DNA from: Liolophura sinensis | Lineage: Eukaryota > Mollusca > Polyplacophora > Chitonida > Chitonidae | Length of the DNA: 64,000 bases | NCBI RefSeq assembly: GCF_032854445.1 | Contig: NC_088297.1 | Span: forward strand, 24,875,127 to 24,939,126 | Reading direction: 5' to 3' | Shown: in pieces, positions 34,244 through 46,200 of the stretch | Layout: the number at the start of each line of letters is the position of its first letter | Numbering within the stretch: position 1 is the first letter of the stretch | Made by a program: the position numbers and the translations under genes | Notes under the pieces: model-generated | Databases searched by the model: none | What the model was told of the DNA's origin: nothing | The model's input: only the letters and a program-made list of their open reading frames with translations

Positions 34244-37200
34244 ATGGTTGCTACAAAGAAAGTGGTAAGGACAGTTTTGGTCCCGTAAGGATAGTGAAGA
34301 CCACGTGGTCATGTAGCTGTTGTATCAGACGTAGTAATGATTTTATTCTATTCTAGAAAACACCAGTTATTCTTGTTAAATATATTTATGTCTGAACTCT
34401 ACTGACATTCCCAGAACACACATGGACATGCCGTGTTTGGTCATTGTGTGAGCTAATCAAACAACGTGGTGAGGACATGATTAAGAATGGTTAGGCTTTC
34501 AGTATAAATACGCTCATTTGGCATAACTTCCACCGACCTACCAAACAAAGGGTCTGAAATATGAAGGTTTCATTGTGAAATTCCTTGTAATTCCTATTTT
34601 TTTAACTAGCCACAACTTAGCTTAAAAGTCAATAAATCATCATTTTTCTGCCTGTTATGTAATATATATGATACGATGAAGAATAGTGTGTCAAATCGGT
34701 AGATACAATAAAGTTTGTTTGGTTAAAACAGTCTCGTAGCCAGAAGTTCGAGGATGTCTAGCCTAATGAATTAGACGTATGCCAACGAAATAGTGTACGG
34801 AAATTTTAAACTTTAGGATGGTGTCATGTGGTAAAGTGACGTCAATGAATTTAACTGAACATCTGAGAAGGAGCTCATTGACTGACAGGGTCATCCTAGT
34901 CGTAACAAGTGCCATAACGTGAGTGGTCCATTCACAAAACCATTGGTATTTTCCTATCCACATTTGGAACTTCTGTAGCGTTCCCTTCCTGACATTTTCT
35001 CAATCAGTAACCCCTAACGAGAGGGATCACATTTCTGTTGGACCACAATCGGCTTCTGTTTTGCTCAGATTGGTCATTTAAGGTCAAAAGGACGGCAAAA
35101 GTTTGAAATGGCAGCCATATTTCTGTTCTCAATGCGTTCAAGATCTCGCCCCTTTGTATGTGTTTTTACGGTACCGAGACAAGGGTCATGTGCAGATGAG
35201 CACCATCAGTGTGGTGGTTTTGTCCAAAATGTGGGGATAGTTGTTGATAGACAAGTATCAGATATTTAATAAGTATTGTCAGATTCCTTGTGTTTCTAAC
35301 AATTTCTAACAATGGTATGAAAATCACACACCTACCTGTATCTCAATCAGAAACATCCAGGATGAATCTGAACTATTTACTCGCGTATTAGTTAATGAAT
35401 ATTAGGTTATTCAACATGGCGGCACCCATGAAAGCATGAAAAGAGTTTGAAGAAGTGATCGTGTATGCCTAGGGAAATGGTGGCTTTTCTACAGAGTTGA
35501 AGGCAAAGCAGTTCACCACGTTTTATGCAGCTTATGAGAGAAAAGATGTCATAGCTGTAGTTGACTGGGTTTGGTAAAAGTCTTGTTTATCTTCTTATGC
35601 CTTGGGTCATCCAACATTTAAAACACAGTGATTAACCTATGATAATTATTGTTGTATCCCCTCTGAATTCTGATACACAAAGTAAAGTCTGTAAATATGT
35701 TTAAATTGCTCAACAGTTTGCCACATTAACCATCACATTCAGTTGACCAAGGCGAAAATAGTCATCTCCGATCAGGCGACGTTATGCACAAACCTCGCTT
35801 TTGACATCACTGTTGTAAAAAACAATTCACCAGGCAACAGATAAAAATCTTCCGCTGTGCATGACAAATGAAAAATCCACATCGTGGAGAATAGTCCACT
35901 GGGCTAAGGTTGTGGCAAACATGGCTGTCAAGTGCAAAGTTTCGGTGGGCCGTGGACTAGAAAGAATTGATCTGATTGTAACTTGAGCTGATTTTGATCC
36001 GGTACAAGTATGAGGATTGGGATTGATGATTGAGAAAATATCGGGAAGGGCACGCTACAGAAGACCCAAATGCAAATAGGAAAATACCGATGGTTTTGTT
36101 AGACATTGTTTCGTCTACATTAAGTCAGAGAATTTCCTATTTTCATGTACTTTTGGATCGCATAAACTAGATGTTAAATTTACTACTGAAATGGGGAATT
36201 TAAAGTTGGGGTTGCTGTACTGTGGTAGAGCGACCGTGAGTTCATTTTTCACGAACATCTGAGAAGGGGCCTGTCGATAAACAGAAAGATCAACCTGCCT
36301 TAGAGCGAACGTAAAATTACATGTGAATGAAAACCCATTTATGAATGGTAAATAATTTTACACAATTTTACACAGGTGTGTAGCATACGAATTTAGTTGC
36401 AGAGAAGAGGTAACTCGAGAGTTGCAGAGGTAAACAGCCCCAAAATGGGCGGATTGTCTTCGACAAACATTTACTGACGAATTAAAACTTGCTTAGCCTG
36501 AAATTAAAATGTATTGTTAAATGTTTCCTTTTACAGAAAAAGGCGATTGAGAATATCAATTCTCGCCTTGCCCTGGTAATGAAGAGTGGGAAATGTGTCC
36601 TAGGGTACAAGGAGACACTGAAAACCTTACGACAGGGAAAGGCCAAGCTTGTGATCATCGCCAACAATGTCCCCCCTCTCAGGTATTGAACTATTCCAGC
36701 GGTAATTTGTGGGTTACTCTTTGTCAAAAACAACATGATACATTGTCGCAGATGAAAAGATGCTTATGGTTAATATTATTTGGTTATAAACAATATTATA
36801 GTATGATTTTTGATAACATATTCCTTATATTTTAAAGAAAATGATATTTGCATAAATAATACCATAATTAAAGGTGGGAAGGAAGACTTGAAATGTTGAC
36901 TTCGGAGCCCTTTGGGTACATGTATCCTGGAATTTAAAAGGATGATTTGAGGCAGGGCAAAGAAGAAGTCTTTGACCATTTTAATGTCTGGATTTGCTCT
37001 CTTTTTTTTTCCAAAGTTGTTTGTCTGCCGGTTGAATCACGTTGTTGCCATGGTGATAATGTGATTGTAATTGCGGAAATATAAGCAATGTTAAACATGG
37101 TTTTGTTTGCCAAGGTAAGATTGTCCAGAGAGGTTTTGGCAAATGAGCCTGAAGCTATCACTGTGATTAAAAGCTTAATGTTGTATTATGTTCTTATGAT

Positions 37201-39331
37201 GACCTTTTCAAGGAGTCAAACATTTATAATGACCTTTTCAAGGAGTCAAGCATTTATTATGACCTTTTCAAGGAGTCAGACATTTGTAATGACCTTTTCA
37301 AGGAATCAGACATTTATAATGACCTAATGACCTTTTCAAGGAATCAGACATTTATAATGACCTTTTCAAGGAGTCAAGCAAAATTTTACCTTTGATCTTT
37401 TTGGATGACATGCTAAAGTGTATTTACTCTTTCTGAACACATTCAGATATAAGTATTACAGGTTTTCTAAACTTAAATCCTCATTATACATTAAACAGAA
37501 CCTATTTATATACAGGCTTTTTTTTTTTATCCTTTACCAAAAAATGAAAAACACTTCACGAAAACTGCAGACCAGTTCTCTCTGTCATCCCATTACCTCG
37601 ACACGATGTAAAGTAGAGAAGCTCTTATCTGATATTGTAAATTGAGACCTCGTCTTAAGTGCAGATTAAATTCATCAGTCTCTGTAATATTTCAAAAATT
37701 GTATGTAGATTTTGTTAGGGCGGGAGTCCACTGTTAAATGGTAGTGTATTAAAAAAAAAAAACTTCTTAATTTGTCTATTTCAGCTGCAGTTTCCAGTAT
37801 ACATATATGTAAATATAAGTCCTCAAAAATACATAAATGTTCAGAATCCAGTGAAATTCTGACATTTCTTTGTAGTACAAATCCTCGATGACATTTTCTG
37901 TTTTTCCAACTAATTTGTGTTTGATTTTTTTGTGTCCAGGAAGAGCGAGATCGAGTACTACGCTATGTTAGCTAAGACCGGTGTCCATCACTACAACGGC
38001 AACAACATTGAGCTGGGGACAGCCTGCGGGAAGTACTTCAGAGTGGGCACACTCAGCATTACTGACCCAGGTACTGTAAAGTTCATACACAGTAGGATAG
38101 ATTTCTGCCTTGCATGCAGTGCAATATAATCACTAAATTCTGTGAGCTTTAGCCTTTGAAGCCGATGTTTAATGAGGCAGAAGATTTTAATATCATCAGT
38201 GTTGACACTTGTCTCAAAGTGATTAATGGCATTTACCAGTACTTGTCAACCTGATCTCTTCATACTGTAAAACAGCAACCGTGTTAAAAAAATGAGTTAG
38301 TCGGTTTCAACATTTTAAACTGGGTTAATAATGCTTTACACTTAATTTAAAAGCGGAGCACGGAACTTAATTAGGTTATAGCAATTATCCCTGTTCAACT
38401 TGTGTGTAGCCTGGAGACCAGGGATGTTGGCCTCCCTCCTATACCTATAGGAATTATCCCTGTACAACCTGTGTGTAGCCTGGAGACCAGGGATGTTGGT
38501 CTCCTGTATCTAAATCATTTATCCCCGCACAACCTGTGTGTAGCCTGGAGACCAAAGGTCTTGGCCTTCCTCCTACACCTATAGCAATTATACCTGTACA
38601 ACATGTGTGTAGCTTTGAGACATGAGATGTTGGCCTCCCTCCTACATCTATAGGAATTATCCCTGTACAACTTCTGTGTAGCCTGGAGACCAGGGATGTT
38701 GGCCTCCCTCCTACATCTATAGGAATTATCCCTGTACAACTTGTGTGTAGCCTGGAGACCAGGGATGATCTCCCTCCTACATCTGTAGGAATTATCCCTG
38801 TACAACTTGTGTGTAGCCTGGAGACCAGGGATGATCTCCCTCCTACATCTGTAGGAATTATCCCTGTTCAACTTGTGTGTAGCCTGGAGACCAGGCATGA
38901 TCTCTCTCCTACATCTGTAGGAATTATCCCTGTACAACTTGTGTGTAGCCTGGAGACCAGGCATGATCTCTCTCCTACATCTGTAGGAATTATCCCTGTA
39001 CAACTTGTGTGTAGCCTGGAGACCAGGGATGATCTCCCTCCTACATCTGTAGGAATTACCCCTGTACAACTTCTGTGTAGCCTGGAGACCAGGGATGATC
39101 TCCCTCCTACATCTGTAGGAATTATCCCTGTACAACTTGTGTGTAGCCTGGAGACCAGGGATGATCTCCCTCCTACAGCTGGGTGCTAATTGTATGTAAG
39201 TGAAGTATAACTGTAAACTAACCTACCCGTGAAGTGATGTACCCATGTAGTAAGGTGTGATTTGATTTTTGATTTCAGGGGACTCTGACATTATCAGAAG
39301 TATGCCCACAGAGAGCCAGTCAGCTGCCTAA
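34244..39331 (+). CDS. RPL30: Ribosomal protein L30 (eL30), four coding exons
   Basis: Large-subunit ribosomal protein of the L7Ae/L30e RNA-binding family. Coding exons: 34244-34264, 36537-36682, 37940-38070, 39279-39331; 351 nt give 116 aa plus TAA. The protein starts [20 protein letters not shown], continues [40 protein letters not shown] and [20 protein letters not shown], and ends [16 protein letters not shown]. This matches the recalled human protein (115 aa) almost throughout. Phases are continuous and all introns are GT-AG. An upstream 5'UTR exon boundary is visible (acceptor ending at 34217), so a non-coding first exon is expected. It is head to head with WDR35. Intron 2 holds a 30-bp repeat and intron 3 a 66/69-bp array. 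Confidence 0.97.
37044..37057 (+). promoter_or_regulatory. X-box-like RFX motif (weak)
   Basis: GTTGCC-AT-GGTGAT in RPL30 intron 2 resembles the RFX X-box (GTTGCC-AT-GGCAAC); the second half-site is imperfect. RFX factors drive ciliary genes, and WDR35 starts about 3.1 kb away. Confidence 0.2.
37198..37378. repeat. 30-bp tandem repeat, 6 copies (RPL30 intron 2)
   Basis: Unit 'atgaccttttcaaggagtca' plus 'gacatttata'. One copy junction has an extra 'atgaccta'. Confidence 0.9.
38396..39180. repeat. 66/69-bp tandem array, 12 copies (RPL30 intron 3)
   Basis: The unit contains 'gtgtagcctggagaccaggg', 'ctccctcctacatctgtagg' and 'aattatccctgtacaacttg'. The first six copies are 69 bp (with 'gttggcctc') and the last six are 66 bp (with 'gatgatctc'), so a 3-bp deletion variant spread across half the array. 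Both periods are multiples of three, giving spurious open frames on both strands. Confidence 0.95.
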
Positions 39332-39375
39332 CCCCTCAGCCATGCCACACGGGCAGAACTATAACTGGACTTCAT

Positions 39376-39381
39376 AATAAA
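39376..39381 (+). terminator. RPL30: RPL30 polyadenylation signal
   Basis: Canonical AATAAA 45 nt after the RPL30 stop, the expected spacing for the very short 3'UTR of a ribosomal protein mRNA. Confidence 0.8.
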
Positions 39382-39594
39382 CCATCAGAATTATCAAGCT
39401 CACCTTGTTCTGTGTTCCTGTGGAATTTGTTGACTTGCACATAATATAAGTAGGACTTGGAAGAATGCGTGAGAAAGAAGGCACAGTGTTTGGTGTGGGT
39501 GTTACACATTTTGACTGAATGTGGTGTCTGAGGTGTAATATTGGTGTCTTCTATGAACACAGTCTTGTGACTGTAGCTTAACCTGATTCTTCAG

Positions 39595-39945
39595 TAATGT
39601 AGCATTATAATTACGAGTGAGTAAAGGCTTAAGGCTTGAGTTTATTAATGTGGTGTCAAGACTGAGGTGGTGTCAGGTCTGGTGTTGCATTTTGCGTGCA
39701 AAATATGTCTTATAACTGGAAATTTTGTCATGTCTGGTGTCTGTCCCAGATTCTTCAGTGAGGCAGCATTGTAATTATGAGGATGTTGAGGTCAATCCAG
39801 CAATACGACGGCACCTGTCGTGGACGTCAGACCTGAACCTTGTGGCGCACAGCCTGAATCCTGCAGTACCGAGACCTGTTACAGTACATGTAGCCAAGAG
39901 TACTGTTGTCTCCCCTTTGATAGGACTCGAATAGTTTGTATCGCT
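39595..39945 (+). mobile_element. SINE family B partial copies
   Basis: 'tgtcatgtctggtgtctgtc', 'cttcagtgaggcagcattgt' and an upstream second, more diverged 'cttcagtaatgtagcattat' suggest two overlapping fragments of family B. Confidence 0.5.
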
Positions 39946-40299
39946 AACGCGGAACGAAATGCCGTATATCGGCATTAAGTCTTCTCTACCATATGACCAA
40001 ATGTCATTCACGGTAAACAAATGATCTTGTAAAAGAATTCAGCCAAACCGTTACAGGTTCTTTCAACATGTAAACATTACTTGTTGGATTTGAATTTCAA
40101 AGTGAAATGTTAAACGTTGTTAAAAAATTAACTGGCGTTGAGAATCTTCCGGGTAACAGAAGTGAATTGCTTGTTCGAAGTATTTGTTGGATGATCGTCT
40201 TTGAAAGAAACTTCAGTATTCAAGACATTACGATGTCCGACTTGACGCTTTGACTCCACTGATAAAAACAATATATAGTCCACATGGCTTGCAGAGCAT

Positions 40300-40520
40300 A
40301 ATTTCGGTGGCCGAGTGGTTTGAGCGTCCACCTGAAATCGGAGGCCTGTTATCAAACCCGAGAGGGCTCGTACCTTTGACTTGTGTGTATATAATAGTCC
40401 CAGCTCAAACCAAAGACATTGAAAATGGATCATGTTGCTGTCCCATTTGGAGCTTAGCACTGAGGTTAGAGCATTGAAAACATGACTGGTTGGCCAGGTG
40501 TCCGTATTATGGTAAGATAC
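40300..40520 (+). mobile_element. SINE family B copy with tRNA-like head
   Basis: 'ggtggccgagtggtttgagc', 'gtccacctgaaatcggaggc' and 'atcaaacccgag' form a degenerate tRNA-like A/B-box region. It is followed by 'gcttagcactgaggttagag' and 'gactggttggccaggtgtcc' of the family body. The arms do not pair as a functional tRNA. Confidence 0.65.
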
Positions 40521-40662
40521 ACGATGTGATAAACGATTGCCGTACTTAACCAACAGAAAATGGTATTAGCAAGCACACATTCTTGTTGGTTAAAGATTCA
40601 TTTGTCGACAGTGAAAATATTTTGGACCGTGGTGAAAGTTTAACCGCCTGAGAGATTGCCTA

Positions 40663-42787
40663 GGGGAAAGTGGGGCAAAATGGACCCTTGGGGCAAAATA
40701 GGACAGTTCTCAGAAACGCATAATACTGGTGCTGTCACCTATGATGTCGCGTCCAGAATCAGAACGAGGCCGATTTATAACAACAAGGTCGTCATTAAAA
40801 GCTCACGCGGACATGAAGTCATTTTAGCTGGAGTTTATGAATTTTGACCCGTTTGATCTAAGGTAAGCATGTTTTTAAGCTCGGTATGAGCATAACTTAT
40901 CCTAAGAAATACTACCTTAAACATATCCATTTGAAACTTTGCATAATTAGCTCCCACAAACAAGTAAATAATGTGAACTCAGCAACGAATTTTAGCCCGT
41001 GATGGCGATGATTCAATTTTAACAGTTGGGGGCAAAACGGGACACACTGGAATGGGGCAAAATGGGACATGTGGACCATTTTGCCCCACACTGTGTCCCG
41101 TTTTGCCCCATATAATAATCTGCATTATTTTACAGTATAACTCAAACTAGTTCGAGGCTTTATTAAAGTTATAATACTTAACGTTTATTTGGGATTTATA
41201 AGGATGCTTTACACCCTACATCAACCTAACTATATTTAGGTAAGTTCTTCAAACAAAGGATATATTCACAACATGGTTCCAGCACTTTATTCGAGCTTCT
41301 GGCGCTTCCAAAGACAACCGAGTTCTACTCATTCTGGATGGACATGCAACTCACACTAGAAACATACAAGTGATTGATTTGGCCAGAGAGAATGGCGTGG
41401 AAATACTATGTGTACCACCACACTGCTCCCATAAAATGCAACCATTAGATGTGAGTTTCATGAAGCCACAATCAACCTATTACGACCAGGAGTTAGAGAA
41501 ATGGCTGCGAAACAACCCCGGTCGAGTGATTACCACCTTCCAACTTGCTGATCTCTTTGGCCGAGCCTATGTCAAAGCAGTCACAGCTGTGGTTGGATAT
41601 TTTCCAACCACACGAGTTTGCTGCCGCAGAACCTACAGATGTTCCAAATCCAAACTCCCAAACGGTCAACCCATTGATTGATTTAGATGATCATGGCATC
41701 CAAACAGATGCAATTGTTGATGAGCCAACATCTGACAGACAAGTGGAGTCCGTTTCAGGCGTGAGCGCAATCCAGGAAGCTTTGGTTGAGCCGCAGCCGT
41801 CAACATCTGGCATACATGCCGAGGAGACTATTTTACATGTAGGCCTACCCACGATCCCGGAAGCTTCAGAAACCGAAAGTCCGAAAATCCAACCTGTTCT
41901 ATTTCTCCGCCGCTGTCTACGCCTGTGTCGTCTTCCACCAGTAAGTCCTCGGATGGTAATTCACTTCCGCCAGGCTACATGTCACCATTTGACATTTCAC
42001 CCCCACCCAGAGTCACCGTCAGGCAAACTCGGAAGTCAAATGTCCGCCGTGGCAAGGCATCTATTCTCACCAGCAGCCCGTACAAATCCTCACTTCTTGG
42101 TGATAAAGTACAGCCTCTCAGGGCAACATCTAGTTCACGACATGAAGTCGTCCGCAAAGCACAAACATCAACCCAAGGTAAAGGAAAGCGTAGGCCTACA
42201 CGAAACCACCTTCCAAAATCAGTGATTGTGTCTAAAGTTGCCAAAACCCCTGAAGTTGCAGATGTAACGCACCCTTCGCTCGAAACTGATGAAGCCGATA
42301 CAGAATGTATCTATTGTTCTGAACTGTGGAGCAAAGGCACCGATGGAATGATCCAGTGTACAACATGTTTACTGTGGGCACACCCAGCTTGCGCTGGCAT
42401 AGATGATGACGATGATGCTTTTATTTGCGAACTGCGTAACTAACCAATGAAACTGTAAACAATACTATATCATCTTGAACGGTGTGTTTTGTTTGAGGTG
42501 GCAATACATAGGCCTACAACTACCAAAATTTCAATTCATGTACGTTGGGGTAAAATGGGACATGTGGGTCCATTTTGCCCCACCCAGTGGGGCAATATGG
42601 GACATACCGAACAGAAAGTATTTTTATTTTCTATTGGAATAGTCCGCGTATACAAACCAAAAATGATTAAAAAATTAAAGATATTATAACCCTTCATCAC
42701 AAACCCTCTGTTTTTACACACCAGCTTTATAGTTTAGCTACACACAAGTACATGAAGTTAAGTGTCCCATTTTGCCCCACTTTCCCC
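40663..42787 (+). mobile_element. pogo/Tc1-mariner-like DNA transposon, complete ends, decayed
   Basis: Both ends read GGGGAAAGTGGGGCAAAATG (left 40663-40682; right as reverse complement ending 42787) and both are flanked by TA (40661-40662 and 42788-42789), the target duplication of this superfamily. The 2,125-bp interior carries the C-terminal part of a DDE transposase plus a PHD-like finger. Copies of 'ggggcaaaatgggac' recur in both orientations near 41,030-41,105 and 42,545-42,610. Near 41,067-41,105 they form an inverted pair able to fold. No N-terminal DNA-binding domain remains, so the element is non-autonomous. Confidence 0.85.
41241..42443 (+). pseudogene. DDE transposase (pogo/Jerky-like) C-terminal fragment with PHD-like finger, frameshifted
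   Basis: The first frame reads DIFTTWFQHFIRAS, VLLILDGHATHTRN (catalytic Asp codon at 41337-41339), VIDLARENGVEILCVPPHCS and HKMQPLDVSFMKP (last catalytic Asp at 41448-41450), then EKWLRNNPGRVITTFQLADL. Near 41,590 the matching sequence shifts to another frame (DIFQPHEFAAAEPTDVPNPN), and near 41,920 to a third, which ends with ECIYCSELWSKGTDGMIQC, CTTCLLWAHPACAGIDDD and a stop at 42443. C-x2-C, C-x2-C and H-x2-C are visible. A C-terminal zinc finger is usual for invertebrate members. The first catalytic Asp and the HTH domains are absent. Confidence 0.8.
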
Positions 42788-43079
42788 TACTTCCGGTAGC
42801 CACGCTGGGAGTATGGCCGATGTACAGAGGTTATACCAGCCTACCTTAGATGGACTCAAATATGGCCAACTGCCCATTGTTCTGCTAAGGTGAGGCAAAT
42901 CCTCTATTTTCACGGCGGTTGAAATATTTTTATAACATGAATGTTTCATGTGCTATAGTAAAATTCCACGTTTAATGTCTCTCTTCCCACGAAAGTATGA
43001 TTTAGTGCTGAGTATTGTCAAATGTCTGTTAAAAATCCACCAAAGGTAAAAATGATATCGCAAGGCACTGAAAAGCCAT

Positions 43080-43280
43080 TGAGAGACTTGATTGGCCGAG
43101 CGGTCGCTGTGAGTTCGAGTAAAGCTCACGTTGGCTTCCTCTCTGGCCGTCGTGAGAATGTCTTCCAGCAACTTGGACATGCTTGTAGGTTGCCCCGGGC
43201 TCTGCCCGGTTTTCTCATGCCACAATTTCTGGCTGACGTGCATAAGTGAAATATTTTTGGCGTAAACAACCAGTGAAATA
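43080..43280 (+). mobile_element. SINE family A copy
   Basis: tRNA-like head ('gattggccgagcggtcgctg', 'gtgagttcgagtaaagctca'), then 'gcaacttggacatgcttgta', 'gggctctgcccggttttctc' and 'ggcgtaaacaaccagtgaaa'. Confidence 0.7.
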
Positions 43281-46200
43281 AAAGAATAAAAATGACCAGC
43301 GCCTGAAGGTAAAATTGTTGAGCCTATTAACAGCTTTAAAATTTAGCTTGGTGAACGTTTCAATGAAGCAGGGTTTTCGGGCATAAATGAAACCTGCAAT
43401 TTCAGGATATAACGAATAGCTACATTAAAATCCACAAAATTGGCCATGCACAACGTGAAAGGCCACGTGGACACCCGCGCATGTACAAAACTCACCACGT
43501 GAGCTAAGGGTCTTACTTAAGCTCAACATTTAGTCACCTGTAAAGGAATATACCCTTGTCATCTGAAAGTTACAAGGTTATCCAACCCGAGAGTTAACTG
43601 AGACGGGTACCACGGGCTGTAACTAGGAGAAATGAACACGTTGTCTAAACTGCCACACAAGCATCTGAAACCCGACCGAACCGTCCTAAATAACCATGGC
43701 TTGTATGTACCTATACAGGACAGTGTCCCATATTGGCCTACATACTCTTATGATGTACAATAGTAATGAATGCGTCTTTCTGCTCTGTTTACGAGACAAG
43801 GATAGGATATCATCAGAAAATATGGAGCAATGATTTAACGTATTGGAACGAGGGAGGCTTGATGTGTGTATATACATACAGGCATATGCTTCATTACACA
43901 CCTTTCCTCTCGGAAGGTCAATGTAGAGGCAAAGTTATTCAATGATAGAATGGTGAAGAAAAAGCCGAAGCCAGCGATGGCGAAGGGTTATGTTCCCAGC
44001 AGTAAGATTTCTTCCACCCGTAAACCATCGTATAGCTGAAAACATTCTGAGCAAAGTGTTATTTTATTTTTTCGAATCCAAAAGAGCCTTTTTTGTAATG
44101 GGCAAATTCTTTTGCCTTTGCCAGATTCCTACTAGGCTAAACGAGAAATTCAAGTTTATATAATTTCATAGATAATGGATGTATCAAATTTGTCTCTATA
44201 CATTTTGAATTTCATCTTCATGTTTCGTAATTTTGCCACAAGATACAATTACATGCAGATAAAATTTGTACCTGTCCAAGAGAACCAATGGCTCATGCCG
44301 GAGGTTTCCCAAAGCCCTGACTTGTAAGAATATAGGAAAATCAAATTTCTTTATAAATTTAAAAAAACTTTCTTTTATTTCAAGATTTCAAGAACACATG
44401 TATAGGTCTATAGGTGTTACATTGTCACCTGTTGGGTAGTTGGGTATGATTTATATCCCGAGGTCAAAATCCTTACCACCCATACGCCTTAAAACGAGTC
44501 CCCCTGCGTGCCCTTGACATATTAAAATGCCCTGCTCACTACTGACCTACTAACCTAAACCCATACCGAGACGCTCTGATATCGTCTTTGTGTGTGATGC
44601 AAGATAATTAAATGGTGTGCCTGTGTAATGGCGGTTCGGGTCCATGCGGAACAGGCCATTGTTTTCACCTACAAAACGTCTCCGCAGAGGCAGGAATAAC
44701 CAATAGACTACACAACTTGGACCTGAATGTACTGTAGGGCGCGTTTGCACGGCGCGCATGTTGAGTCGATAAATCGTACGATAATAGGGCATGTGATATT
44801 TCATGCAACTATAGCATCGGAAAGATCGCGTCGTCTGAAGGTATAGCTTACCAAATGGATACGTATGAAATCATTTTTTTTTTCATCCATATCATAAATA
44901 CGATACAATGATTCAAGAGAAATAAGCTCAATCGACATTTTACGGGTCTCGGAAGTTAATGCAAATTTAGGGGAGAGAAAACGGAGACTCTCGCAAACTG
45001 CCGTGGCTAAAGATGTGATTTTACGACAGGTACTAACAGGCGCCGTTGAGTCCACAGGCAGATGTAGCAAATACTGTAAAATTACGTTATTTACCTACCT
45101 TAGTTTGCGAGAGTTATATTCATAATTTACTCGAAATCAGCCTGTCGTCTACCAAGTATAATATGGGAAACAAATCACTCTGAACATCCAGCCACAATCT
45201 ATTCTCTCTGCAAATTAGTGAGGCCGAGGTTGCAGTCCTCTGATGTTAGCATGAACAACGTCACTAGCTGGGCCATTCAGGATAGAATTTAATTACCAAG
45301 TTTGTTTTTTTTTTAATTATATACCTGTACGGCAATTTAGTTATAACCATGTATATATACAGTGAATGACAAACGATATGCATGACGGAAACCGTAATTA
45401 AAACCATACATAAATAACAAGCTTTGGAAGAAAAGTTAGTACACGGTTAGTACATGTACGTATGCTAGTTTCATTCTTGCTGCTTTCTAACACTGGGAGC
45501 CCTAAACGGTTCATCCAATAATATTCGACAAGGTTGTGGGAAGAACATTAACGACACGGTTTTAAAATTGGTTTAAAAAATAACGAAAATTACTAATATC
45601 CCACGAGGCTCCGGTTTTCTCCATCCAAGGACAAACTGACAGCCATTTTAGGTGCAACTTCTGCGTTAAGGCTTTAAAGTACAGTCAAATAAATAATTAA
45701 GCTCATCAAATAAATTTGAGAATCTGTTGAGAATAAATCCATGACGTAAAGCAGGAATGTCCGGTAGCTGTATTGATATGACTATGCTTTGGCCAGACAT
45801 TGGGAATAATAAAGACGTCGTCGCTGTGGTTTAAATAACACGGCTCTACCATTGTTTGCAGATATCAAAAAGAACCCCGTTTTCACCAGCATAAGTTTTG
45901 AATAACCGTGTCCTAGTATGAGGATTCACTCTAGTTAACCCTCAGGGTATCCCCTCTCAAAATAGTCATACCCCAATGCTGTCTCCCACACTCCCCCATG
46001 GTATCCTCTTCAGTCTCATGTTGTTTCATGTGACCCACTTCTTCACATGTACAGCATTGGACATTTGAAACCTGTCCCTCAATAATGTACCTTGTATTTT
46101 CGTACACTACACAAGATTGACAGATATCGCCAACGTCAAAATCGTCGATCCTTTCAGGTTTAAAAATCGGTGTATAGGTATCCACTTACTGTCTTTTAAT

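Larger units (their letters stand above)
33060..36300. repeat. Diverged inverted and direct repeats around the WDR35/RPL30 start region
   Basis: 33,060-33,190 reverse-complemented resembles 35,850-35,965 (shared 'aaaaatccacatcgtggaga' and 'ggagaatag.ccac'). 34,930-35,020 reverse-complemented resembles 36,025-36,100 (shared 'gattgagaaaat', 'acgctacagaag', 'aataggaaaatacc'). 34,830-34,910 resembles 36,205-36,290 directly ('gaacatctgagaagg'). This looks like one interspersed family in several orientations, without coding potential. Confidence 0.5.

Noticed and set aside
40300-40380. Possible tRNA gene
   Set aside because: Arms do not pair properly, and the sequence continues into the body of SINE family B.
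44801-45070. 89-codon minus-strand frame
   Set aside because: No recognisable domain, no visible exon neighbours and an unremarkable length for AT-rich DNA.
45931-46185. 84-codon minus-strand frame with several Cys (QSCVVYENTRYIIEG, CCTCEEVGHM)
   Set aside because: The composition looks protein-like, but I recognise no family and see no splice-linked neighbours.
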